DNA of 64,000 nt from Okeania sp. KiyG1. GTDB taxonomy: Bacteria > Cyanobacteriota > Cyanobacteriia > Cyanobacteriales > Microcoleaceae. The position numbers and the translations under genes were made by a program. Where the stretch lies: assembly GCF_014132355.1 (NCBI RefSeq), contig NZ_BLZO01000025.1, positions 62,001-126,000 on the forward strand. Reading direction: 5' to 3'. Shown here piece after piece: positions 1 through 8,142 of this stretch. Position 1 is the stretch's first letter, and the number at the start of each line of letters is the position of its first letter. The notes beneath the pieces were generated by a model. The model did no database searches. It saw only the letters and a list, made by a program, of their open reading frames with translations, and was not told where the DNA came from.

Positions 1-247
1 TTCCAACTCTTATCCTTTCTTCCTCCTGACTCCTGACTCCTGACTCCTCTCATCATACAATAACTAATTATCCGGATACTATATCAGTGGCCAAAACAAT
101 AGTCAGAGTGATTTTTCGGGTAGCAAAAGCCGAAAATGCTCACTTTTTTAACAATAACTTCTGAAAAGCTCATACTTTTTCCAGACATAAATTGCCTAAA
201 ACCAATATCAGTCAATGCGCGCGATATTTAATCAGCAAGCCCTAATT
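1..247. repeat. Partial family-2 miniature element plus short tandem repeats
   Basis: Positions 27-55 carry a CTCCTGA-type heptamer tandem repeat. Positions about 85-243 are an inverted copy of 2049-2297: the same blocks (GGCCAAAAC, AAAAGCCGAAAA, TGCCTAAAACCAATATCAGT) occur in reverse order, and the copy ends in CAGCAAGCCCTAA, the terminal repeat of the family. The other end lies outside or is eroded. No gene is visible here. Confidence 0.6.
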
Positions 248-248
248 A

Positions 249-473
249 CTAGGGAGTCTTCTGTAATTCTGGTCTTTCTTCGGCCAAAATTGCCCCTTCT
301 ACAGGACAAACACTTAGGCAAATTCCGCAGTCAATACAGGTATCAAAATCTATCCAATACCAATCATTTCCCTTAGTATTTTTACCAGGTCCTTCGTGGA
401 TGCAAGCAACGGGACAAGCTCCAACACAGTCAGCAACACCTTCGCAAATATTAGTAACAATTGTATGTGGCAT
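249..473 (-). CDS. Two-cluster bacterial-type ferredoxin
   Basis: This 74-residue protein is a small soluble electron carrier of the bacterial 7Fe/8Fe ferredoxin type. Cysteines at 10, 16, 20 and 24 form one cluster motif, and C46-x2-C49-x2-C52-x3-C56 followed by proline forms a classical [4Fe-4S] motif. The length is normal for the family. Cyanobacterial ferredoxins of this type are distinct from the plant-type [2Fe-2S] PetF, and their partner cannot be told from the sequence. The gene stands alone, with repeat DNA on both sides. The ATG at 473 is preceded by an AT-rich leader without an obvious Shine-Dalgarno site. Confidence 0.88.
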   Translation of the reverse strand: MPHTIVTNICEGVADCVGACPVACIHEGPGKNTKGNDWYWIDFDTCIDCGICLSVCPVEGAILAEERPELQKTP

Positions 474-861
474 TTTAATTATTTTATAATGTCAAAACTC
501 AAAATTTTTAGGGGATATTTCCCTGTTGTTAAGAGGAGAGTTAAGTCGATATTTTTTTCTAGGAAATATAGACTTTCTCCACCAATAATATCATGTCCGG
601 ATAATTAGCAATAGAACTCTGTTCCGCTGACGCGTTAACGTTTGTGATAGCATTCCGTAAGGAAAGTTGTGCGCCAGCAAACAAAAAACTTTCTCCTTTT
701 CCTCCTCTTTATTCTTTATTCTTCTTTCTTCCCTCCTGACTCCTGAGTTCCCCTCCCCTCCTGGGAGGGGTTAGGGGTGGGTTGGGAGGGGTTAGGGTGG
801 GTAGACTCCTGAGGACTCCGTCGTTTATTTATAAGTATTCAACCGAACATGATATAATAGG
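474..861. other. Intergenic spacer with short dispersed repeats
   Basis: No gene is visible. It contains a variant of the recurring GCATTCCG...GCGCCAGCAAAC motif near 648-682, CT-rich heptamer repeats near 700-745, and a GGGGTTAGGGGTGGG tract near 765-800. Confidence 0.5.
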
Positions 862-1878
862 TTAATTTAACTTTTCCAAAAATGCTTCATAAGTTTGAGA
901 TTTAGAGCCAAAAACATAATTAGGAGAAGAAACTGTAATATCTGTACCACCTACTTTTCTGAGATGATTAATTGCTGGTAATAACATTTCTTGTTTCACT
1001 ACAATTGTCGCAGCATACCAGTCATTTTTTTCCCCAGAATATACTTTAGCAATAGTCGGTCCTTGTAAACCGGTAATGCCACTTAATCCACTTTTATTCA
1101 TTAACAAATCACCTATTTCATCTGCCGACTTTCCATCTACATTTGCAGTTATCGACACATATTTTTTTGACTCCATCTGAGCTTCAATTAACTCTAAAAA
1201 GACCTTAGTTGTTTCCAACTTAGCTTCACTTTCTTGTAACAAACGTTTATTACCAATTAAACAAGCTTGAGACTTAAGAAGTGTACCTCCTTCAATTCGC
1301 TTTAAACGATTTTCTCTAAGGGTTGTGCCAGTGCTAGTTACATCAGCAATCATATCAGCATATCCCATACTTGGTGCGGCTTCCATTGCACCTTGTACTG
1401 CTACTAAGGAAAAATGTACAATTAACTTTTCATACAACCATTTTCGAGTCAGGTTATTATATTTTGTAGCAATTCTGAGATTTTTACCTTTCTCTTTAAA
1501 TAGTAAAGTTAGCTCTGCTAAATCTTCTATGGAAGACACATCTACCCAACTTTCCGGAACAGCTAAAACAACTTCACATTTACCATAACCTAATTTATCC
1601 CAAATAACTATTACATCATCATCGGATTGACTTTCTTCAGAAACTACGTCATAACCTGTAATTCCTAAGTCAACACTTCCTTCTTCTACTTTTGTAAATA
1701 TATCTGCTGCTCTTTGAAATAATACTTTTACTTGTGGCAAGGCAGGAATAGAGCCGAAATATTGTCTTTCACTGGGTCTAGATACAGTTAAACCACAAGC
1801 GGATAATAAGTTCATGGCTCCTTTTTCTAATGCACCTTTACTGGGTAAAGCTATTTTTAAAATTTGCTCGGCGGTCAT
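862..1878 (-). CDS. hisG: ATP phosphoribosyltransferase, long form (HisG)
   Basis: HisG catalyses the first step of histidine synthesis, condensing ATP with PRPP in the cytoplasm. The 338-residue protein opens with the IALPSKGALEKGA block, has the periplasmic-binding-protein-like catalytic core (GSVDLGITGYDV), and a PRPP-binding loop DVTSTGTTLREN near 178-190. The last ~100 residues look like the HisG_C regulatory domain that defines the long, histidine-inhibited form. Short-form HisG instead works with HisZ, and many cyanobacteria use that arrangement, so a long form is notable. A HisS-family gene lies about 1 kb upstream on the same strand, too far for a tight operon. The ATG at 1878 is followed upstream by a run of TCAGTTA tandem repeats. 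Confidence 0.88.
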   Translation of the reverse strand: MTAEQILKIALPSKGALEKGAMNLLSACGLTVSRPSERQYFGSIPALPQVKVLFQRAADIFTKVEEGSVDLGITGYDVVSEESQSDDDVIVIWDKLGYGKCEVVLAVPESWVDVSSIEDLAELTLLFKEKGKNLRIATKYNNLTRKWLYEKLIVHFSLVAVQGAMEAAPSMGYADMIADVTSTGTTLRENRLKRIEGGTLLKSQACLIGNKRLLQESEAKLETTKVFLELIEAQMESKKYVSITANVDGKSADEIGDLLMNKSGLSGITGLQGPTIAKVYSGEKNDWYAATIVVKQEMLLPAINHLRKVGGTDITVSSPNYVFGSKSQTYEAFLEKLN

Positions 1879-2942
1879 ATCAGTTATCAGTTATAAGTTA
1901 TCAGTTATCAGTTATTAGTTATAGCGCTGTGCGCAGGCAACAAGCAACAGGCAACAGCTCCGGAAGGGGGAAGAAAAAACCGTTTGCGCAGCATTCCGAA
2001 GGAATAGTATAAAACTTTTAACTATTGGAAAGTTCTTGTAATTTGTAAATAGGGCTTACCCATCTAATATCAAAGCATTGACTGATATTGGTTTTAGGCA
2101 AATTATGTCTGGAAAAAGTATGAGCTTTTCAGTTTCTGTGGTTAAAAAAGTGATTATTTTCGGGCAGCAAAAGCCGAAAAATAACTCTTAATATTGTTTT
2201 GGCCACTGACTCTGTAATTCCCATTTATTCTACCTCCTAACTACTGCCTACTGCCTACTGCCTACCCTAGCAAAAAGAGTTTATTCAGCAAACCCTAAAT
2301 ATGCCAGTGTACATTGCTATATCAGTATCTCTATCTCTGGAATAAGGAGGCTTAAAATCTGGAATATTCTCTTTTTTGATCTCCTTAAAAGGCTATGCTT
2401 TATAAACATCTTTCTTGACATAAAACGTAGACATTATAGACAAGTTATATACGAGTCTTTAAAAGGTTTTTGTCAGAGAAAAAGTGTATTAAAAAGTAAT
2501 TTTTTTGATGACTTAAGTAGTTTTTCCTATCTACTATGATTTTTTCTCCCTTCTCCCCTGTTCCCTGCTCCCCTGCTCCCCACAAGGTTTTCAGGAGTTC
2601 CTTATTAGGGATAGTTTAAAAGGGGAGGTTATTTACCAGAATTTTTCGGTCATTTGATGTAAGCATTTAGCTATTAGCGGTCATCTCTTCGGTGCGGAAT
2701 GTGCTCGGATTAACCTTTTAATGAATGAAGTAAAAATTTGTTTAACTTAATACTACATTTTCAACCCATAAATTGAAGCACAAGAAAGACTTGTTTTGAG
2801 TTTTTAACCTATACAATTCAATCTAATGAAACCCATGGCTGTTTGCGCAGCATTCCGCAGGAAAAACTGATGACTAAATGCTGACGGCTAAAGGTTTATC
2901 ATTTGATTTAAGGATATTAATTTTTCAGTAATTCAAGTATTT
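1879..2942. other. 1-kb repeat-rich spacer
   Basis: No gene is visible. It holds TCAGTTA-type tandem repeats (1880-1922), a GCGCAGCATTCCGAAGG motif (~1985-2003), a family-2 miniature element (2049-2297, listed separately), a CCCTGTTCCC tandem tract (~2555-2582) and a further TTTGCGCAGCATTCCGCAGG motif near 2840-2860. Confidence 0.6.
2049..2297. repeat. Family-2 miniature element (AGGGCTTGCTGA ends)
   Basis: It starts TAGGGCTTACC and ends TTCAGCAAACCCTA, an imperfect terminal inverted repeat. The same ends bound a comparable element at 53844-54090, and an inverted homologous copy fills 85-247. Internal blocks are shared (TTTTAGGCAAAT, GGGCAGCAAAAGCCGAAAA). It has no coding capacity, which fits a MITE mobilised by an element elsewhere. 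Confidence 0.6.
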
Positions 2943-4460
2943 CTAACTTTTTACTACTTCATTTAATTCCAAATTTTGCTTTTCCCCAGACTCCAGGTTT
3001 TGCAAAAGTACTTTACTATCTTGTTGTTCTACAGAATTTAAAATAATTAAAAATGGAATATTATGCTTAACTGCATACTCAATATTATTTTCAATATTTC
3101 TCCCGATAATATCAGTTTCTATCCGCAAACCTAACTTTCTTAATTTTTCAGCAATTTCGACAGTATAAACATAATCATCTGAACTCATACCAACTACCAA
3201 AATTTCGACAAATTGATAATTATTGATATTCAAATGAGATTTTTCAGCTAATACTTGTCTGAGTTCTTCCATTACATAAGAAAAACCAGTTGCTGGAGTT
3301 TCTTTGCCTCCTAAACTAACAATTAAATCATCATATCTACCACCACCACATAATTTTCTTTCTCCTAAGTTGCTATCAGAAATTTCAAAAACCATACCTG
3401 TATAATATTGGAGACCCCGACTAATTCCGAGGTCAATATTAATACGATTTTTATCTACATTAAAGGCATCTAAACTTTCAAGAATATCTTGTAATTGTTT
3501 TAAGCCGTAATCATCAATACTGTAAGCTGAAAGTAATTTTTCTGTTTCTTTTAAAACAGCATTCGGCTCTCCTTTTAGTTGACTCAACTCTGTCATAAAA
3601 TCTAATGCTTGATTCAGCTGTTTAGTTTGATTTTGATGTTTGATTTTTACTAACAAACGATCAACTATTTCTTCAGGTTCACGAGTGCTTGAGAGTTCGA
3701 TATTCATACTTTCGAGAAACTCAAAAATGGCTGTTCTAGCCTCCTCTTCTTCTAAATTTTGTAGGAGGTCTGTAATTTTTTTTGTCGTAATATTTTTACC
3801 TGGTTGTTGTTGAGCAGAAGAATTTTTTTGAAACGCTGGATAAATTTCAGAGAGTAAATTTTCTACTACTTGTTTACCTTCTTTTCTCAGAGTTTCCATC
3901 TGAGTAAGTAGAAAACTACGAAGACGAGTATCTAACTCAAGATGGTCGAGGAATTTGTTAATAACTCCAACATGACCAATAAACATTTGATATTCAGTTA
4001 AACCTAAACTGTCTAAACCTTGACAGGCCATAGAAATAACTTCCGCATCAGCGATCGCCCCTTTTGCCCCAATTAACTCTATTCCCATTTGGGTAAATTG
4101 ACGATATCTTTCTTTCTGAGGCTTTTCATAGCGAAATACTGGTCCTGTATAATACAGTCTTACTGGCAGGGGTATTTCTTGGAAGTTGTCCAGATAAGCA
4201 CGGACCACTGAAGCTGTAAATTCTGGCCTGAGACAGAGGCGACGGTTACGATAAATAAAGTCGTAGAGGCGAGAAACTATGTCCTCACCAGATTTTTTCA
4301 GATAGAGTTCAGTATATTCTATTAGTGGTACATCTATGGGTCGGTAACCATAAGATTCAAAGCTATCACTCAGTGCATTTTTGATTTGTTTATCAATGTG
4401 ATAGGTGTTTGGCAGAATGTCCCTGACACCTCTGACTCGTTCTACTTTTGTGGTTTGCAT
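2943..4460 (-). CDS. hisS: Histidyl-tRNA synthetase family protein with internal insertion
   Basis: This 505-residue class II synthetase homologue would charge tRNA-His with histidine. Visible features are LRPEFTASVVRAY (77-89), motif 2 FRYEKPQKERYRQF (109-122), the histidine-binding block SRGLQYYTGMVF (~345-356), CGGGRYDDLI, and a C-terminal anticodon-binding domain ending in the LLQNLESGEKQNL region. It is longer than the usual ~430 residues because of a low-complexity, charged segment between about 190 and 330. HisZ, the catalytically dead paralogue, normally lacks the anticodon domain, so true HisRS activity is more likely here. The long HisG downstream is the only histidine neighbour. 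The ATG at 4460 lies in AAAACC-rich sequence. Confidence 0.82.
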   Translation of the reverse strand: MQTTKVERVRGVRDILPNTYHIDKQIKNALSDSFESYGYRPIDVPLIEYTELYLKKSGEDIVSRLYDFIYRNRRLCLRPEFTASVVRAYLDNFQEIPLPVRLYYTGPVFRYEKPQKERYRQFTQMGIELIGAKGAIADAEVISMACQGLDSLGLTEYQMFIGHVGVINKFLDHLELDTRLRSFLLTQMETLRKEGKQVVENLLSEIYPAFQKNSSAQQQPGKNITTKKITDLLQNLEEEEARTAIFEFLESMNIELSSTREPEEIVDRLLVKIKHQNQTKQLNQALDFMTELSQLKGEPNAVLKETEKLLSAYSIDDYGLKQLQDILESLDAFNVDKNRINIDLGISRGLQYYTGMVFEISDSNLGERKLCGGGRYDDLIVSLGGKETPATGFSYVMEELRQVLAEKSHLNINNYQFVEILVVGMSSDDYVYTVEIAEKLRKLGLRIETDIIGRNIENNIEYAVKHNIPFLIILNSVEQQDSKVLLQNLESGEKQNLELNEVVKS

Positions 4461-4529
4461 AAAAAAAACTTGAGAAGGTTATTCAGAGTTTTCATTCCTT
4501 AATATAATAGGAATTTATACGCAGTCATT

Positions 4530-4612
4530 CTGTGACGTTATCCCATCGTTAACCGCCAGCGGTATAACGGGGGCTTCTCTTCGCAGATAAAGTTTCCTGT
4601 TTCCCCGGCAGA
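4530..4612 (-). repeat. Right-end hairpin of the 4.6-kb IS605-type remnant
   Basis: The sequence around GTGACGTTATCCC...CCGCCAGCGG...GGTATAACG, beside the tnpB 3' end, recurs at 11534-11665, where the same TGTGACGTT, TATAACG and GATGAGACCCACC blocks appear in the same order. This identifies it as an IS right end that probably overlaps the omega-RNA scaffold. Confidence 0.45.
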
Positions 4613-4975
4613 CTAACGTCTTACGCCTCCACAGGCAGACAAGATGAGACCCACCTCGTTTAATGCTTTATTTAATATGTTGATTACAGCATTTGCCTCC
4701 TGTAGAGGAGCTATGCTTACATATGTTGTGTCCATCACTAAATTGCACTTCGGACAAGAATGAGTTCTAACTGACAATGTTTTTGATACTTTCTGACCGC
4801 AATTACTGCAATTAGTTGATGTATGATGAGGACTTACTTTGATAACATAACAACCGCGTTTCACCGCTACTGCTGCAAGTTTTTCCAGAAAAACTCCCCA
4901 AGCAACATCATATATTGATTTTGATAGTTTAGTGTTTCTAGCTAAACCTTTAATATTAAGGTCTGCCTTCGGCAC
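4613..4975 (-). pseudogene. tnpB C-terminal fragment (IS200/IS605 family), truncated
   Basis: Only the last ~120 codons of a TnpB RNA-guided nuclease remain, and the apparent start is a GTG inside the former gene. The blocks IYDVAWGVFLEKL, CSNCG and CPKC (zinc ribbon) are intact. Just after CNLVMD, about ten residues (TTYVSIAPLQ) are inserted where the family has the third RuvC aspartate followed by NAAINIL. The underlying ~30 bp contains a CTCCTGTAGAGGAG palindrome, so a small repeat probably jumped into the catalytic motif. A tnpA remnant lies divergently at 5101, as in IS605-type elements. The gene is certainly inactive. Confidence 0.8.
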
Positions 4976-5008
4976 GTCGCTCTGCGTCTACAACAGCAAT
5001 TAAGTCAT

Positions 5009-5096
5009 AGGACTTACGCAGATACGCTATATATAGTACTCATAACTATTGTCCAATAGTTACTGGACTCTATACACAGTGTCTTTGCGTAAGTCC
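5009..5096. mobile_element. Family-1 miniature element (AGGACTTACGCA ends)
   Basis: This 88-bp element is bounded by AGGACTTACGCA and TGCGTAAGTCCT, a perfect 12-bp inverted repeat. The interior has a TATATATAG block and the palindrome ACTATTGTCCAATAGT. Near-identical copies occur at 5463 and 15811. It lies between the divergent tnpB and tnpA remnants. Confidence 0.8.
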
Positions 5097-5100
5097 TGAA

Positions 5101-5355
5101 GTCAGTCATTTGAGTAAATTCATAGCTAATCTCAAAACCTTTTCCAGTCAGTTAATCAGGAGAGATTTTAAGGATTATTTAGCAAGATTTTATCGGAAAC
5201 CTGTACTGTGGACTGGTTCTGATCATGACTTACGCAAAGGTACTATATATAGAAATAAAAACTATTGGACAATAGTAACAAGCGCTATATGTAGCGCCTA
5301 TGCGTAATTTATACTTATTTTGTTGTTAGTTGCGGAGGCGTAACATTGAACAACT
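5101..5355 (+). pseudogene. tnpA (Y1 transposase) fragment split by a miniature element
   Basis: Positions 5110-5225 encode the TnpA C-terminal block SKFIANLKTFSSQLIRRDF ... KPVLWTGS. Positions 5309-5355 continue, in another frame, with YFVVSCGGVTLNNF, which in IS200/IS605 TnpA follows directly after the WTGSY-like motif. The intervening ~80 bp is a family-1 miniature element (5226-5306). The N-terminal half with the HUH motif is absent, and the catalytic-tyrosine region (normally a QYxxxQ motif) is cut off by another miniature element at 5358. The gene is dead, but it is a clear marker that the miniature element transposes. Confidence 0.75.
5226..5306. mobile_element. Family-1 miniature element inserted in tnpA
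   Basis: It carries GACTTACGCA and TATGCGTAA ends and the internal palindrome ACTATTGGACAATAGT. It lies in reverse orientation relative to 5009-5096 and interrupts the TnpA reading frame between WTGS and YFVVSCGG. Confidence 0.7.
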
Positions 5356-5357
5356 TT

Positions 5358-5445
5358 AGGACTTACGCATGAACGCTATTTGTATGGGATTTTAGCGGTA
5401 ATTTAACGGACAACAACCCTATAAATAGTGCTTTTTGTGATTCCT
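5358..5445. mobile_element. Diverged family-1 miniature element
   Basis: The left end is AGGACTTACGCA and the right end is degraded (TTGTGATTCCTGA). The internal CTATAAATAGTGC block is shared with the copy at 5463. It directly truncates the tnpA fragment. Confidence 0.6.
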
Positions 5446-5462
5446 GAACTTAAAAAAATATT

Positions 5463-5551
5463 AGGACTTACGCAGATACTCTATATATAGCGCTCCAAAC
5501 TATTGTCCAATAGTCTTTGGACTCTATAAATAGTGCCTTTGCGTAAGTCCT
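5463..5551. mobile_element. Family-1 miniature element
   Basis: It has intact AGGACTTACGCA / TGCGTAAGTCCT ends and the internal ACTATTGTCCAATAGT palindrome. It is almost the same as 5009-5096 and 15811-15899, implying recent copying. Confidence 0.8.
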
Positions 5552-5604
5552 GAAATATGTTAAGCATCAAATAACTCCAACGCTAATTAATTAGTAGATT
5601 GGCA

Positions 5605-5660
5605 ACTTCCCTCCCGTTAAATTGAAGATTATAACGGCAGACCCCTTGCCGAATAAGTTG
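5605..5660. repeat. IS right-end type hairpin (CTCCCGTTAAAT...)
   Basis: The CTCCCGTTAAATTGAAG and ATTATAACGG blocks recur at 11830, 45654 and 45883. At 45654 they directly follow the TTGACATC boundary typical of IS200/IS605 right ends. Confidence 0.4.
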
Positions 5661-5761
5661 GCAAGCCATCGCTATCCTATAGCACTACCAAATTACACAC
5701 TCACTTTTGACTTATGCGTAGTTATACTAATAGCTGATTTTTGTCTACCTCTAACATAATT

Positions 5762-6720
5762 ATGTATTCAAACCTGCCCAATAGTTGGTTTCGCGTTGCC
5801 AGAAGTGAAGATTTATCTGCCAAAGGAGTCATACCACTTCATTACTTCGGAAAAGACTTCGTACTATTTCGTACAGAAGATGGCAAACCTCATATTTTTG
5901 ATGCTCACTGTCCTCACTTAGGCGCTCATCTTGCTCATGGAGGTACAATACAAGGCCAAACTCTGAGATGTCCTTACCACGGTTGGCTCTGGGATACAAA
6001 TGGACAATGTGCTGCTATTCCTTATCCAGATAAACCCAAACCCAAAGCAAAAATACAGAGTTGGCCTGTACTTGAGCTTAATGGTCTCATAATGATGTAC
6101 CATCACCATCAAGGAAAACTGCCAGACTGGGAAATACCTCAAATACCAGAATTAAATTCGGTTGAATGGACTCCCCTACGTTTAGTCCGTCAGTGGAAAG
6201 TCCGCACTACCCTTCAAGATTATATGGATAACAGTGTAGATGTCTCTCACTTATATAATTTGCACAGCCGTACTTTTAAAAGCGCTCATAGTCATGGGGT
6301 AGAAATTGACGGACCAATTTTAACTCATAGAATGTCTCAGAAATATAATTTATCTTCTTTAGCAGCAGGAAAATTAGTATTAGAAGATGGTTCAGTTACT
6401 ACTATTTATTACGGACCTGCTTATGATGTGAGTTTTTACTGGACAGAAGGAAAGTTAAAGTTAGGTTTGTTAACTATTTTTACAGGTACACCTATAGATA
6501 ATGAGTATCTTGATATTGCCATATTTTATAGTGTGAAAAAGTTCTACCTTTTCCTTTAAGTTTGATTTTAAATAAGATGTTAAAACAAGATGTTTTAGAA
6601 ACTTTTGAACAAGATGTTAGTATTTTAGAGAATAAAAAAGATATTCATAATCCACCTTTATATCAAGATGATGGTCCTCTGCGTCAGTCTCGAAATTGGG
6701 CAAGTCAATTCTACTCTTGA
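5762..6720 (+). pseudogene. Rieske [2Fe-2S] oxygenase alpha-subunit-like protein, frameshifted
   Basis: The protein resembles Rieske non-haem iron oxygenases such as ring-hydroxylating alpha subunits and KshA-like enzymes. The Rieske motifs CPHLGAH and CPYHGW lie near residues 50-80 (counting from the ATG), and the mononuclear iron motif NSVDVSHLYNLH near 155-166. The frame breaks at an AAAAA run near 6536-6540. One extra A would join it to an open frame reading VLPFPLSLILNKML and ending SRNWASQFYS at 6720, giving about 319 residues. A TTG start at 5741 is possible, but the ATG at 5762 begins the conserved block YSNLPNSWFRVA. The substrate is unknown. It may be a real lesion or a homopolymer error. 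Confidence 0.75.
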
Positions 6721-7012
6721 AAAAGGCAGAAGGAAGAAGGAAGAAGGAAGAAGGAAAAGGGAATTACCTCAATGACCTAAAAATGGCTAGAACCCTGGTT
6801 CAATAATTGATAATTGATAATGGATAATTGATAATTATCTCTCCCTAAAACGGATAGGATTGAATAAAAGGAAAAAATTTATTCTCTTGGTCGATTGGAT
6901 ATGGCGAGGAAACCTCGCCATCCCTCGACCGCTTTTTCCCCTTTAAAGCGGAGGCTTTAAACCTGAATTATTGAATTATTGAATTATTGAATTATTAATT
7001 ATTCAGTAATTA

Positions 7013-7091
7013 AGGATTTACGCCTTTTGATCTAAAAGACTATTCCTGTCTATATTTGAGCCTATTTTCTACCTCTATTTTGTGTAAGTCC
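7013..7091. mobile_element. Degraded family-1 miniature element
   Basis: The ends AGGATTTACGCC and TGTGTAAGTCCC are decayed versions of AGGACTTACGCA / TGCGTAAGTCCT, and the spacing (~79 bp) fits the family. Confidence 0.5.
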
Positions 7092-7489
7092 CATTAGGAA
7101 AATTAGTGCGATCATCTTGCTCGCGTTATGAATCATCATAATTACAACTGATAACTGAAATGACCCGATTTCCTAACTATAGTGGCAACTTTTATAAACC
7201 CAAAAGAAAAAAACAAACCCAAAAAAACTTTTTCCTATTTCTCCTTTCTTCAAGTCTAGCAAAGTTAAAAATAAAACAGCCTGCATCCAACTACAAGCTG
7301 TTAAAAATTTCCTCAAAATTTTCTCTCAATTTAGAAAGAAATTCATCTAATTTTTGGTTTATTACTGATAGTTATAACAACAAAATATATAAACCAAGCA
7401 TGACAAAAATATTCAACTCAGAACTAATATCATGTGCCCCTTCCAGGGGAGCTACGCTATCGGTAAAATAGTTATAATTATGCTTATAT

Positions 7490-7534
7490 TTTTGCTCTAG
7501 CGATCAGACAAGTATTTAAAGGGCTAGAGCAAAA
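7490..7534 (-). terminator. Inverted repeat downstream of rplL, candidate terminator
   Basis: There is a perfect 12-bp inverted repeat, TTTTGCTCTAGC ... GCTAGAGCAAAA, with a 21-nt loop. It lies about 60 bp past the rplL stop. The stem has its own A/T ends, so either strand could give a short U run, and it is the natural end of the rplKAJL transcript. Confidence 0.55.
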
Positions 7535-7595
7535 CTACAAACAAAATTTTATTATAACTAATCACCCGGTTTTCTACTTTTGTCGTTATAACTAA

Positions 7596-8000
7596 CTATT
7601 TAACTGTAACTTTAGCTCCTGCTTCTTCTAATTGCTTCTTAATATCTTCAGCAGCTTCCTTAGGAATACCTTCTTTAATTGGCTTAGGTGCAGATTCTAC
7701 CAACTCTTTTGCTTCTTTCAGACCCAAACCTGTCAGGGCACGAACAACTTTAAGAATAGCAATTTTCTTATCTGAAGGAAACTCTTCAAGAATGGCATCA
7801 AATTCTGTCTGCTCTTCAGCTTCTTCAGCAGGAGCAGCAGCTCCAGGAGCACCAGGCATACCCATAGGCATCATCATGCCACCAGCCGGAGCAGCAGCAC
7901 TAACACCAAAAGTTTCTTCTATTTGTGTAACTAATTCAGATGCTTCGAGCAAAGAAAGAGACTTAAGTTGTTCTAGAATTTCATCGGTTTTTGCAGACAT
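7596..8000 (-). CDS. rplL: Ribosomal protein bL12 (L7/L12)
   Basis: This 134-residue stalk protein recruits translation factors to the 50S subunit. It has the N-terminal dimerisation helix, an Ala/Gly/Pro/Met-rich hinge (~38-60), and the conserved C-terminal domain with [24 protein letters not shown] and EAGAKVTVK. The length is normal. It follows rplJ on the minus strand after ~140 bp, the classic rplJ-rplL order, and a candidate terminator lies just downstream. Confidence 0.97.
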   Translation of the reverse strand: MSAKTDEILEQLKSLSLLEASELVTQIEETFGVSAAAPAGGMMMPMGMPGAPGAAAPAEEAEEQTEFDAILEEFPSDKKIAILKVVRALTGLGLKEAKELVESAPKPIKEGIPKEAAEDIKKQLEEAGAKVTVK

Positions 8001-8142
8001 TAGTAATCTCCTATTTTTGTTAGTTTGCGGTTATTTTTTGCTAGAAATTTGACTTTTTATTACCTTTAATATAGTTAAATTACTGGAATTATTCTCATAA
8101 TAAAACTGATAGGATATTAGTCAAAAATTCATCTTTTTTGTG

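Larger units (their letters stand above)
6721..7595. other. Repeat-rich spacer downstream of rplL
   Basis: No convincing gene is present. It contains GAAGGAA-type tandem repeats (6727-6758), a family-4 repeat (6798-7012: TTGATAATTGATAAT, CTCTCCCTAAAA, GGAGGCTTTAAACC), a degraded family-1 element (7013-7091) and the inverted repeat at 7490-7534. An open frame at 7160-7471 is low-complexity and lysine-rich and was rejected. Confidence 0.55.

Noticed and set aside
1880-1925. Heptamer tandem repeats as a CRISPR or iteron origin
   Set aside because: These are the ordinary short tandem repeats of cyanobacteria and occur at many sites without dnaA or rep genes.
2943-4460. HisZ (regulatory subunit of ATP phosphoribosyltransferase)
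   Set aside because: The protein keeps the aminoacylation motifs and a C-terminal anticodon-binding domain, and the neighbouring HisG is the long form that does not need HisZ.
5110-5307. 65-codon open frame read as a separate gene
   Set aside because: The first 39 codons are a TnpA fragment and the rest is read-through into a miniature element; annotated as pseudogene instead.
7160-7471. 103-codon open frame, lysine- and serine-rich, plus strand
   Set aside because: Low complexity, no ribosome site, lies in AT-rich repeat spacer, no recognisable domain.
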